Position numbers and translations under genes: made by a program. The notes under the pieces are model-generated. The model was given only the letters and a program-made list of their open reading frames with translations, did not search any database and had not been told where the DNA came from. From Ignelater luminosus (lineage: Eukaryota; Arthropoda; Insecta; Coleoptera; Elateridae), in the NCBI GenBank assembly GCA_011009095.1, contig VTPC01090562.1, forward strand, positions 186,001-250,000: a DNA stretch of 64,000 nt, given 5' to 3'. Position 1 is the stretch's first letter. Every line of letters starts with the position of its first letter. Shown here piece by piece: positions 52,436 to 62,566 of this stretch.

Positions 52436-53079
52436 TAGAAAAGCCAGGGTGACAAACAGTGTTTAGGAACATCTAGCCTAAGAAGCAGAAAAGAGAATGA
52501 CCTTTTTCTGCAACTGTCATTATAATGATAACTTTCCTGACTCAAAAAACATCAGGAAAGCGTCACTTTACCTGCCTAGGCAGGAACATTCTTTCCTAAC
52601 TAATTTTATCAAGAACAAAATAACAAAGCTGAGGCAACATAAAATTTCCATCGAATTTTGTTTTTTAGATTTTTCTATTTTAGAAAGAGATTGCTCGTCC
52701 TGTAAAGTATCATTTTCCCGACTTGTTACGGAACTAACTATTACATGTTAATATACAGTCAACTTTAATTTAAATTAGCAAATGGGAAAATCACAAAGTT
52801 ATAAGAACTAATAAATACGCCAGTATTCATATAATATAATATTTCATACATTTTCTGAATAACATATTAACAAAAGATGTCAACTCAAAGCTTTATTTCT
52901 TACATAATAAATAATAATTTCCATTTGAGGAAATCTTATCTTCCAATCCACCACTTTAATAGCACTCTAAACATTTTGTTAAACTATGTAAAAGTTTAAA
53001 TATTTCAAGAACTGTTAAAGACAGGAGTATTAAGTATGGGTTTATTGAAAAGGTCTTTAAAAGTACCATCCAAAAATAA
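52436..53079. other. Intergenic, nothing recognised
   Basis: Includes CTTTACCTGCCTAGGCA near 52560, also present near 18507; otherwise unremarkable. Confidence 0.35.
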
Positions 53080-53590
53080 AATAAAAATGTATGACGTAAT
53101 ACCAGCGTATAGTTATTATCAAGTAAACCAACCCTTACAAAAAGCGGGAAACTACTTCAAAAACAAAACATTATGTTGGAGGATATATTTGCGTTTTTAT
53201 AATAGATGTCACGACGGTCGAACGCCGAGCGCGACGAAAGCAGTGTCGTACTCATGAATTCAGTGCTGGTGAATCTTTGTCAAAGATATTTGTGCATGAT
53301 TTACATCCTCTCCTACTTAATATAATACCATTATAAATTTGGTAAATGAAATTAATAACAAAAAATGCCTAGTATTAAACTAGTGAAAGTAATGATCGGT
53401 AGGACCCTTTCTGGTAATTTATAATTCATAATCTCCATAAATAAATCTACGCACGCCATTGTCTAAGCGTAGCGACATCTGTTCGGGACATATCGGTATT
53501 ACTTATCCCCTAACTCCTGGTTGAAGTCATCGGTTGACATTTTAAAAGAACAAAAGATTTTTTGAAGAGTCAGAAGATAAGTCAGAATAA
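53080..53590 (+). repeat. Dispersed repeat E, copy 2
   Basis: See 51280-51790. The two copies are 1.8 kb apart with the hAT MITE between them. Confidence 0.55.
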
Positions 53591-53761
53591 GTAAAACCAA
53601 AAACATTAGTTACCTGTTTCAGCGTTCTTGAGAAATATTCTTGGTATTGAAATTATTAAATTTACTTCGTAAATGTTTTCCACGCTGTATAATGTTAGTA
53701 CAAGGTTAACTTTTCCATCTACATTCAAATTTTTGTTTTATAGGGGAAAACCATCAACCAA

Positions 53762-53950
53762 AAATGGCGGAAGAAAAAGTACAAGTACAACCAGCATTGC
53801 TAGAGGTGGCTATAAATCTCCAAATCTGAAGATGTATAACATTTAAGATTGTTTCTGAGGATATGTTTCACTGTTGTAGCAATAGTATGATCACCCTCAC
53901 ACTAATCTTTAAAATTTCCAATCGAAGTTGTGACGATCGTGTTTTTCTCC
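53762..53950 (-). repeat. Dispersed repeat B, copy 3
   Basis: Inverted relative to 23951 and 34265. Its plus strand contains AAAATGGCGGAAGAAAAAGT, and the complement of copy 1 has the equivalent ATGGCTGAAGAAAAGGTA, a possible short shared ORF start. Confidence 0.55.
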
Positions 53951-54249
53951 AACAATTACTGCAATACCAAATACCTACCCTTGTTTGAATCATACAAGAT
54001 GTGACTCTGTTGCCCAATATTGAATATGGAAGGCCTTTAGACATACATCACAAATTCCTATATTCACAGAATCGTGACCAGTGGCCAAAGGGAAATCTTT
54101 GACAAATTAAAATATCTGCCAAGTTAGATTCAAGTGGACTATATTCACCATATGTATATAATTTTTAAGTTTTACATTATCCAGATAACTAAAATATTTT
54201 TATTATATAACTTTCCTTTTTAGTGGATAAAGGTCAACCAGTATTGGAA

Positions 54250-54745
54250 CAGACATTGGAAAGTTACTTTAAAAAAGTAATTAGTTACAGTTACAGTTAC
54301 CTTATCAAAAAAATGTAATTAGTTACAATTACAGTTACTTGATTTTAAAAAGTAACTAGTTACCATTACAGTTCCTGCAAATATGTAACTAAGTTACTTT
54401 ACCGTTACTGTCAGTTATTTTGATTCTATAAAGAAAATAAAGAAAAACTTTTTAGAATCCATTAAAATTCAAGGTGATTCTAATTAATTTTTCTTTGTAT
54501 AAGCTTACTGTACAACTCTTAGAATTACACAATATGAAAATATGTATTTTCTGAACATCATCAAAACTAAATTTGAAAATCGATTATTCCAGTAACGCAC
54601 AAGTAACGACCTGAAGTCGTTACCGTTACACGCTTTTTGTAATTAGTTACAATTACTTTACTGCGTCTTTATAAAGTAACGCGTTACCTTTAGCGTTACT
54701 GAAAAATGTAATTAATTACAAGTAACGCGTTACTTCCAATGTCTG
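54250..54745. mobile_element. hAT-type MITE with perfect 8-bp target duplication
   Basis: Begins CAGACATTGGAAAGTTAC and ends with the complement of CAGACATTGGAAGTAAC; flanked by TATTGGAA at 54242-54249 and 54746-54753. The body is a dense array of AGTTAC/GTAACT motifs in both orientations, typical of hAT subterminal transposase sites. No ORF. Confidence 0.88.
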
Positions 54746-54753
54746 TATTGGAA

Positions 54754-55524
54754 GTATACTGTTTAATAATGAAGCCCCACACACTAATGCTAAGTTACTT
54801 CAATATTAATTTGCCGTGCACATCCCAAAATAGGAACAGTTTTGACACATTTTTTCCAACTATCTTCTCTTGTTAAGTCATATTACTATTTCGGAACATA
54901 CGCAATTGCTTTGAAGCTTGTTTCAAATTTATAGCTTCATACTAAGTTAGGTATTATATACTTTTTTCTATTTTTTTTTGTTTAAATCAAAGCAAACATA
55001 GATGTGCTAATATATTAAATAATTTACGAATTTACCAACCAGAGGTATTTTATTAATTTTTAAAAACGAATACAATCTCTAATAAATTTTATAAAGTTTT
55101 TATATAAACTAGAACACATTCCATGCATTAAAATATAGCGTGATATAAAATAGAAATTAAAAATATAGTTAATAATAGCATATGAACACACTTTGTAGTT
55201 TTTTGTTTCTCTTTTGTTTTTGATAAATTAATATAAATATCTAAAGTTATTGTTATTACTTTTTTTAAATATATAATTTGAAAAAAAATCACAATCCTTG
55301 ACTAATCACTAAATTCTCAATGCACATTAAAGTTCTAAATATAATAATCTAGAATTTTACATAAAAAAATCATTTATACAGTTCTTTGTACATAGATCAC
55401 AATGTAATAATATAATAATAATAATAATATAATATGTAAATTATAGACATCACTCTTCTTTTTTTATTATTATTTTTTTAAGAAATACTTATAAATTTTA
55501 ATAACAAAAACAAGCTAACAATTC
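54754..55524. other. 3' flank of the minus-strand gene at 55.5 kb
   Basis: Very AT-rich. TTTATT around 55461 gives AATAAA on the minus strand, a candidate poly(A) signal. Short AAT microsatellite near 55410-55430. Confidence 0.4.
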
Positions 55525-56316
55525 TTAAGTCGTTTGGCTTTTTAATATTTTTCGTTTCTTAAGTTTATCCATTTTAGTTGGTGCTTCAGTAGTAGTTGTG
55601 AGGCGCCGCAAAGGTCGTTTATTTCTTTTATTCTTTGTAGACGTCGATTTGGCAAAATTATGTACACGAAAGACTCCTACCTTACTTGGTCCAGCATCAG
55701 GAACCAGAGGTTTAATGTCCTGTATTCCAGGCCCTTTTGTTTTATGTGAAAACACCTGTGGATTATTTGCATGATCCCAGGCAACAATCAAATTATCTTC
55801 ACTTCCACCTTTTGGGTCATCACCTTTTCCTTTATACTTGGCAATCATACGTTTACCTTCACTACTTTTAATAAAACATATCTCACGTAACTTTAATCTA
55901 TTATTCATATTTGTAGTTTCATCACTTTCGTTATTTTTACTTTTCGGTTGTTTCTCTTTGATTGTCTGCAGCTTGGATGTGACGTCTACTTTTAATTTTT
56001 GGCGTGGTACATTTTGTACCGGTCGCACATTTGGAGTAGACTTAGATTTTTCATTACTTGTATTAGATTTTAGTTTGGAACTAGCTTCTTTCCTCATTTT
56101 ACTTCTAATGTTTGTAAAAGATTTTGGTCTTGCTCGCGATACATTTACTACATTTGAACAGCTGGGTTGCGTGTTTACAGCTTCACGATTTTCATATATA
56201 TTCTCTTTGCGCTCGATAGGAACACTAGTGGAACGCATCGTTTTTGAAGTGATCCTTTTAGGGCCTTTAGCTGATGTTGAGCGTGTCTTTATAACAACAC
56301 CACGAACTGATTTACC
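55525..56316 (-). CDS. Last exon of an unrecognised basic, low-complexity protein
   Basis: 263 codons plus TAA, phase 0, beginning GKSVRGVVIKTRSTSAKG after a good acceptor (TTTTTGCTACAG, 56328-56317). Upstream exons were not found; the gene probably extends right, possibly beyond the window. The protein is rich in Lys, Arg, Ser and Thr, without membrane segments. Its best-ordered part is about residues 140-210 (LREICFIKSSEGKRMIAKYK, NLIVAWDHANNPQVFSHKTK, KVGVFRVHNFAK). The tail has TTTTEAP and a Lys-rich end resembling a nuclear localisation signal. I cannot name the family; a nuclear or cytoskeleton-associated role is a guess. Confidence 0.7.
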   Translation of the reverse strand, partial: GKSVRGVVIKTRSTSAKGPKRITSKTMRSTSVPIERKENIYENREAVNTQPSCSNVVNVSRARPKSFTNIRSKMRKEASSKLKSNTSNEKSKSTPNVRPVQNVPRQKLKVDVTSKLQTIKEKQPKSKNNESDETTNMNNRLKLREICFIKSSEGKRMIAKYKGKGDDPKGGSEDNLIVAWDHANNPQVFSHKTKGPGIQDIKPLVPDAGPSKVGVFRVHNFAKSTSTKNKRNKRPLRRLTTTTEAPTKMDKLKKRKILKSQTT

Positions 56317-56399
56317 CTGTAGCAAAAATACCTTACCAGAGCTAATTTTTGTTAAAATTTTAAATGACTAGGTATAAATAATAGTACAAACAAAACACA

Positions 56400-57887
56400 G
56401 ATAAGATTGAATCCTGTAAAATAAAAAAAGTTAAAAAAATTATTGTATAATGAAAAATAAAAATAAAAACTTGTCAATTACAAAAAATTTTTTTAATTAA
56501 TAAATTTCTGTCAGTACAATAAGTGTTACACACAAAAACACACTTTTTTAAAGCAAATTATAAAACTGGGTTATATTAAAATTTTATTATTTTTATTTTT
56601 TAATTTTTTTTGTAATAAAAACAAATTCTAATACAAAAAGTCAGTGTTAACTAGAGCTACTAAAGTCTAAAATATTATTAAAATGTCAGTCTGTAACATA
56701 TTTTTTCCCTTTTGAGTAGTTTGTTTTCTTTGAAATTATCACAATATTATTCTTGGCAATATTATTTTGATTGATGTAGGTGGTGCATACTTATTAACAA
56801 AAGGAAGTGGTATGTAACTTATCAATTGTATCAATAAAATACAGGATTCTCTGATAAATTTTAAAAATCGAAATAATTGGATAGCTATTATCATTAAGGT
56901 TGGCAAAGGAGAACTAACGCATTAATACAATACAACCTTATTTTATCAGAAGGTCCAAGGAATATGAATCTCTAAGCACTGATAGCTTGTTTTTCTTTCT
57001 AAAATAAAATTTGAATCAAGAAAATTTGGCCTATATGAACACCATGGCCTTCTCGATCAGGTCAGTTGTCACTTTTATACGGCTTCGGCATTTGTGTGTT
57101 TTCTATGTTAACCATCAAAGGCACCAGTTACCTGGTCAGCAATGCACTAAATTCAAATCATGGTTTGTTACTTTGTTAATCATCAAGATTTGGCATCTAT
57201 GTAATTTGCTCTGACTTGTCGTCTGAAAGCATATTTTGTTTTTCAAATTAATCAATATTATGGCACAACGAAATAGGTAACCTCAGGATATTTTTCCAAT
57301 TTACCACATTTACTTATTATGGGTATGCAACAGTGTATAAATTGAAAGTACATAGTTATTTATTAAATTTTGCCAATTGAATAAACTTTACACATGAAGG
57401 TTCATCTAGTTTATCTCGTGGTGACATACATGTGCAAAATTTCTTTGTTATTAGAGTATTTTTGTTATACAATTTTCATTTATATGGTTGTGTTGTTCTT
57501 TTTGAAGTTTTAAGTTTTTGCTGCTACCCCATGCTTATTCCAAATATTATTTTCCTAATTGGATGGAAAAAATCTTTAAAAGTCTTTTCATAAAGAAATT
57601 GATTTTAGCATCTTTTTGCTCAAATTCTCTTTTAACTCTTATAAATCTACGGTAGTAATAAGAATTCCTGAAAATTTACCTTCAGACTGCAACTCAAACT
57701 TGATTACAAAGAATAAAGTCAATACGCACAGAATATTATTATAATACAATTATCCTAAAATTTTTGGATAACCTTAAAACTGAACTTCAAAATGTCAATT
57801 TGCAGCACTCTGTTTTAAAACTTGTGCTTTTTAAAGGCCAGGTAACTAGTGCCAAATTGGCAGGTTTAGAACTGCAACTTCAGTTGA
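56400..57887. other. Intergenic or intron, nothing recognised
   Basis: Presumably intron of the 55.5-kb gene. No exon with supporting splice sites and reading frame was found. Confidence 0.35.
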
Positions 57888-58199
57888 TTGCAACTTTTTA
57901 AACAACTCTTAACCAAACCAATGAGAATTACTGCTCGCACTGCAACTTTAATTGATCACATACTAATAAACAATCCCAATAAAGTTATTAACTCTGGTAC
58001 TAAACAAGTGCATCCATTCTCAGACCACAAACTTATTTTTTGTACTCTTAATTTTGAAATAACTACGTTGATACCTACTTATTTTACACTATGTGACTTC
58101 TCACATTTTGATATTGTTCGGTTTAATGAAATGTTAAGTTCAATTAGATGGGAAATAATTTTTGATATACCAGATGTAAATGATAAATTTTTTGAATGA
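57888..58199 (+). pseudogene. LINE endonuclease-domain fragment
   Basis: KQLLTKPMRITARTATLIDH followed by ILINNPNK and HPFSDHKLIFCTLNFE is the C-terminal part of the APE-type endonuclease of non-LTR retrotransposons (TRxT..TLIDhI, then SDHK with the catalytic His). The frame stops at 58197; no RT follows. 5'-half fragment only. Confidence 0.75.
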
Positions 58200-59163
58200 A
58201 ACTATTTTACACAGTTTTAATTGTTTTGCTCCATACAAAACATGTGTTCACCAAACCAAAGGTACCATGACTCACAGACAATATCAAATACATGATGTCA
58301 TTTAACCTCAAACATGAATGTTAATTTTTCGTTTCCTGGTCTTAATCACTCTCTGTATAGCTGCTGCCTAGAGAGTAAACAAAGCACTTCAGTGTCCTTT
58401 TTACCAATGGGTTGAATAGTTGTATTTTTCACTTGAAAGTTTCCAATATGTTTTAACATCTTAAAAGTATATCATTGCAATAGCAAATAATTATTACTGT
58501 TTGCTACAGAATATACAAGCAAGGTTACTTTTTTACTCTCGAGGTAGTCATGTGATACCTGAGCTGTATTGTGTGTCAAAAGCTGGTGTTCAGCTTCATT
58601 ACTTCAATTACAAAAAAAAGATACTATATAGAAAAATATAATGTAATAAACTTACAAAAAATATATCTTGATATAAATAAAACTCCTGCAATATTATAAA
58701 AGACTACGAGGAATTTGAATGTCAACCTAAAAATTTCAAAAAGAAACAAAACTTATTTTTGTATTTTATTCTACCTTGATCTTAATACTTTCCATTATTG
58801 ATTGTGGTAATACAGAGTGATCAAAAATATACTTATTTCCAATTTGAGATTTTTGGAAGGTGGATTTTAACAAGCACAGGTTAATGTGACAATTTTCACA
58901 AAAAAAAATAAACTTATTTAATCAAAGGTTACGTACAAAATAGGTTTGATTTTTAAAAAATAAATGATTTTACAACAGAATCTCTATAAAAAAAGATTAA
59001 AATCTGCTTTTCAATTCATTTCCAAAAACAGTATTATTACATTTACATTTCTACTAAACAGTTATTTAGTATAAAAAATCAATTTATTTTAACAGTTCTC
59101 TTTACAGACAATGTAAAGTGAACAGCATAATAGCTGAAACGGCATAGAAATATTAATTTGTAA
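58200..59163. other. Intergenic, solitary MITE end
   Basis: TACAGAGTGATCAAAAATAT at 58814 matches the end of the 25128 MITE; no second end seen. Otherwise AT-rich. Confidence 0.4.
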
Positions 59164-59358
59164 AGGGTGCTTTACAGTTGGCAATCTTTCTTGCTGGCAA
59201 TAAAAATTGCAGCAATTTTTGTTGCATAGAAGTATCTTGCTTTACATTTAGCAATTCTTTACAAGAAGTTTTTGTTGCAGCCAGGTTTAACAACAACAAT
59301 TAGGTTCAAAACCATGTTTTATTGATGAGTAAAATTAGAGGAGCGACAAAAACATATA

Positions 59359-59912
59359 GGGGAAGGTTGGGTAGCCCCAGACAGCGGGTAACCACGGACA
59401 TTTAAATTTCTAAGAAACCAGTCTAGATTGAAAACAAATCCAGTGAAAAAACAAAAAGGTAAAGGCGCTAAAAAGACGTTGAAGACAAAGAAAAATACTC
59501 AACGTCTTTCTGAAGAAGATCGAGAGACCGAATGTATCATATGTGGAGAAACTTTTGAAGAAGACTAGATTCAGTGCTATGATAGCAAAGACTGGGCCCA
59601 TAAAGATTGTGTTTATATAGATGCTTCAGATATTCATTATTATTGTGATGTTTGTAAGGCCAATAAACGATTGGGCCACCATTGATTACTATATCCGGGG
59701 CTACCCGCCATCTTTTGTGTTGCCAAAAAATTAAGGCCAAAGTGTTTTTAATATATTTTGTAAAAAAAATTTTGTTATGATTACTAATTTTTAATTAATA
59801 TGTTTGAAAAAGTTCCTTGTTTGATTTTGAGATTAAAATAAAGACAAAAAATTTGTTTATTATATTTTTATTTGCAATTCATTTAAGTGTCCGGGGCTAC
59901 CCGACCTTACCG
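59359..59912 (+). mobile_element. Internally deleted pogo/Tigger-type element nested in the 59-kb element
   Basis: 554 bp with ends GGGGAAGGTTGGGTAGCCCC and inverted CGGTAAGGTCGGGTAGCCCC, flanked by TA (59357-59358, 59913-59914). A second copy of the end motif (CCGGGGCTACCCG) lies inside at about 59693, so the element is rearranged. Confidence 0.72.
59430..59685 (+). pseudogene. C-terminal zinc-binding tail of a pogo-type transposase
   Basis: Lys-rich KKQKGKGAKKTLKTKKN, then ECIICGETFEED, an in-frame TAG at 59566-59568, QCYDSKDWAHKDC and IHYYCDVCKANK before TGA. The C..C, C..WAHKDC and YYCDVC pattern is the PHD-like finger at the end of many pogo/Tigger transposases. The catalytic core is deleted. 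Confidence 0.7.
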
Positions 59913-60369
59913 TAGAGAAAATACAGCATTATAAATAAAATAATCATTGCCCTATGAATATTTTTTTGAACTTTAAGGTAGTGTAGCTCCACAGGGGAGC
60001 GTTTTGGAAAAAATGTAATCTTTGTTTTCTTCTTATTTTTTGTCATAGAATAACATTCTTATATTTGTTTCATGCAATCTAAAAACACCCTGCATTTATG
60101 CTTCTTTATAAAAAGAAGTATAAAAGGTAGTTTCAGAACTTAAAAAATGGAAAAGAAAACAAAGGATCTTCAGGAAAAGAAAAATCTCCTCTACAGTTCC
60201 AGAGTAGACAGAAAATCCAAAAGCAGAAGGTATTGGTGAAGAGTCGGTGGTGAGCAATTGCAGTGCATGTCCTGCATATCCCATTAGTATACTGGAGGGT
60301 CCTGGACCCCTGGTGGAACTTCTCAGCTCCAGTAGCAGCAGTAAGTACCATTGTCTAGGTATTGCCTGG

Positions 60370-60755
60370 TATTCCCCATGACTTCACTGGATACTGCATG
60401 GTGGGCACTTGGGTATCATACCCATAGTACTGCATATTGTTGGTCGGAGCCCCGAGGAGACTATTCCCCCGTGTACTGTACTGTAAGGTGAGTGTAAGCT
60501 ATTCCCCATAACCTTGCCGGATATTGTGTGATGGGCACTTAGGTGTCATTCCTATGATACTGCATATTGTTGGTTGGGCCCCTGAGGAGATTATTTCACC
60601 ATGTACTGTACTGTATAGTGGGTGTAAGTTATTCCCCTTCACCTTAATGGATATTGTGTGATGGGCACTTAGGTGTCATTCCCTGGTACTGCCTACTGCT
60701 GATCAGAGCTCTAAAGGGGCTACTCCTCCGTGCGATGTATCGCAGATACCGCAGC
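60370..60755. repeat. Three-copy tandem repeat, period about 130 bp
   Basis: Units begin at 60370, 60500 and 60630 with TATTCCCC and share GATGGGCACTTAGGTGTCAT, GTACTGCATATTGTTGGT-like and GAGGAGA blocks; a fourth unit starts at 60756 and breaks off. GC-richer than its surroundings. Lies inside the 59-kb element. No open frame runs through it. Confidence 0.8.
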
Positions 60756-61619
60756 TATTCCCCATATATAAGGTTTTGTTGTTGTTTTGGGCACATCAAA
60801 CTTTCCCTGATGACACATGGCCATCACTCTTCTAGGATCAGCCTCATTGGTGATATATTATGGTCCTGAAGCTGCCAAACATCAAGATTTCACCATCCAT
60901 ACTGTTATTCACTGACTGCCTGAAGTTTGAGCTATCCACATCTACTCCTAGTGCTTGAGCTGATGAATGAATGCACCCTCTTTCCTTAAATAAATTCCCC
61001 TTTCATTTCTTGTTTTAGAAGCTTTAATAAATTGAATTTAATTATAATAGAATGTTGAGTTTTTTTTTTAAAATTTTTAATAGTAGTGACTAAGTTACAC
61101 TGGCAAAGAGTTTGGTACCTTCGTCTCTAAATAAAGTACCTGGCGCCCAAGAAAATTCAAATAAGCAAAACCCACAAAAAGGTTACAAAACTAGTGATTA
61201 AGATCAAATCATTTTTATTAAATCACATACACATACCAAATACTTTAATGGAATACTAATTATTAATTACTGGTTTGCTAAAAGTATTCAAATACAAATT
61301 ACTAAATACTTTAAAAGTATTCAAAATAGTATTCTAAATACTTAAGTATCTTACATCTTTCAATACTTGCTAGCTCTGATTTTGTTTAAAAAAATAAAAT
61401 TATTTGTGGGGTCGAAATGAAAAAGTTACTAACTAAATAAGTCCCTAGAATTGCTACTGCAATGCAATAAAAATATCTCCTTATCTATTTTTTGCAATTG
61501 TAATAAAAGTTGCAGCATTGCAGCAACTCTGTGAACTGGTAGAAATATGCTTTTCACAACAAAACTTACTGCAATCTTGATGCTAGCAAGAAAGTTTGCC
61601 AACTGTAAAGTGCCCCTAA

Positions 61620-62391
61620 TAGCTATAGACTTTCTGTTCTTATTAGTGCAGCCGCTGCTACTAATATTTATTCTAATACCTATACAATCAAATAGATCAA
61701 ACAGACTGCATACGGTAAGACTGTTATGGTTTGCAAATATGCAAAATTGTTGTGCTGCAGGAGGTCAAAACTGCAATTTGCAGCTAAGATTCCTCATATT
61801 TGCAGATGAATATCTCTTGACAATCTTGGCTTATTATATTGTTAACTTTACATTATACATACATTTATGCCATGAGAATGACCTATCTAGGTGAAATATT
61901 GTCTAACCTGAGGATACCTTAGTGCAAAACTGATCATGAAATATAAATTAAATAAAAAAATCATAAAGAAGAACTATTTTTATTTACATATTCATAACAA
62001 TATAAAATTAAATGAGTTTAGGCCAGCTCTGAGTTTTTAAATGAAATATTACATTTTTTAAATGAAATCAACTGAACCAATTTTTAAGACAACTTAAAAG
62101 ATAAACCCCCTCCTTCTAACACTAAAAAGATTGACTTAGAAATGCATTTTGGAACTTGAAATCAGAGGCGTTTTTTGGAGATATTTCATTGTTGACGTCA
62201 TCAATTCTGTGCATCAGACATCAGTAATTATAACCTCACTTCTAATAAACAACATGCACCTTGGAGGTACAACAATCTGTCTCTTTCTTATTAATTATGA
62301 ACTATATTTTTTCATCTTTATTAGTTGAAGTATTGTATTAATAAACTGAAATAATCTAGAAATTAATAAAGATGAGAAATATGGCTTATAA
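61620..62391. other. Intergenic, nothing recognised
   Basis: AT-rich, no gene or repeat boundary identified. Confidence 0.35.
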
Positions 62392-62566
62392 CATAGGTGT
62401 CCGTTCGATGATTTCCAGGGGGGGGGGGGGCTGACCAACAAATTTATAATATAAGCCATATATAAATACATGCAACACATTCAACCATAAACATATAAAC
62501 ATTAATTGATATCCAGGGGGGGAGGGGGCAAGCGCCCCTCCTTGCCCATAGGAGCGGACGCTCATG
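62392..62566. mobile_element. 175-bp MITE with poly-G tract and 8-bp target duplication
   Basis: Ends CATAGGTGTCCGTTCGATG and inverted CATGAGCGTCCGCTCCTATG. Flanks GCTTATAA (62384-62391) and GCTTGTAA (62567-62574) agree at 7 of 8. Contains a run of 12 G at about 62419 and another GGGGGGG near the right end. hAT- or P-type by duplication length. Confidence 0.75.

Larger units (their letters stand above)
59164..61616. mobile_element. 2.45-kb TAA-flanked element (PIF/Harbinger-type ends)
   Basis: Left end AGGGTGCTTTACAGTTGGCA and right end the complement of GGGGCACTTTACAGTTGGCA, with further inner pairing (CTTTCTTGCTRGCA, TTGCAGCA). TAA stands on both sides (59161-59163, 61617-61619). It contains a pogo-type remnant (59359-59912) and a 130-bp tandem repeat (60370-60755) but no Harbinger transposase. 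About 61250-61380 is a degenerate AATACTTT/AAGTATT tract. Confidence 0.7.

Noticed and set aside
55838..56371. 177-residue plus-strand ORF with hydrophobic stretches
   Set aside because: Antisense shadow of the 55525-56316 exon; hydrophobicity arises from the complement of Lys/Asn/Glu codons.
60370..60755. CRISPR-like array
   Set aside because: Period about 130 bp without short identical repeats and unique spacers, in a eukaryotic genome; it is a plain tandem repeat.
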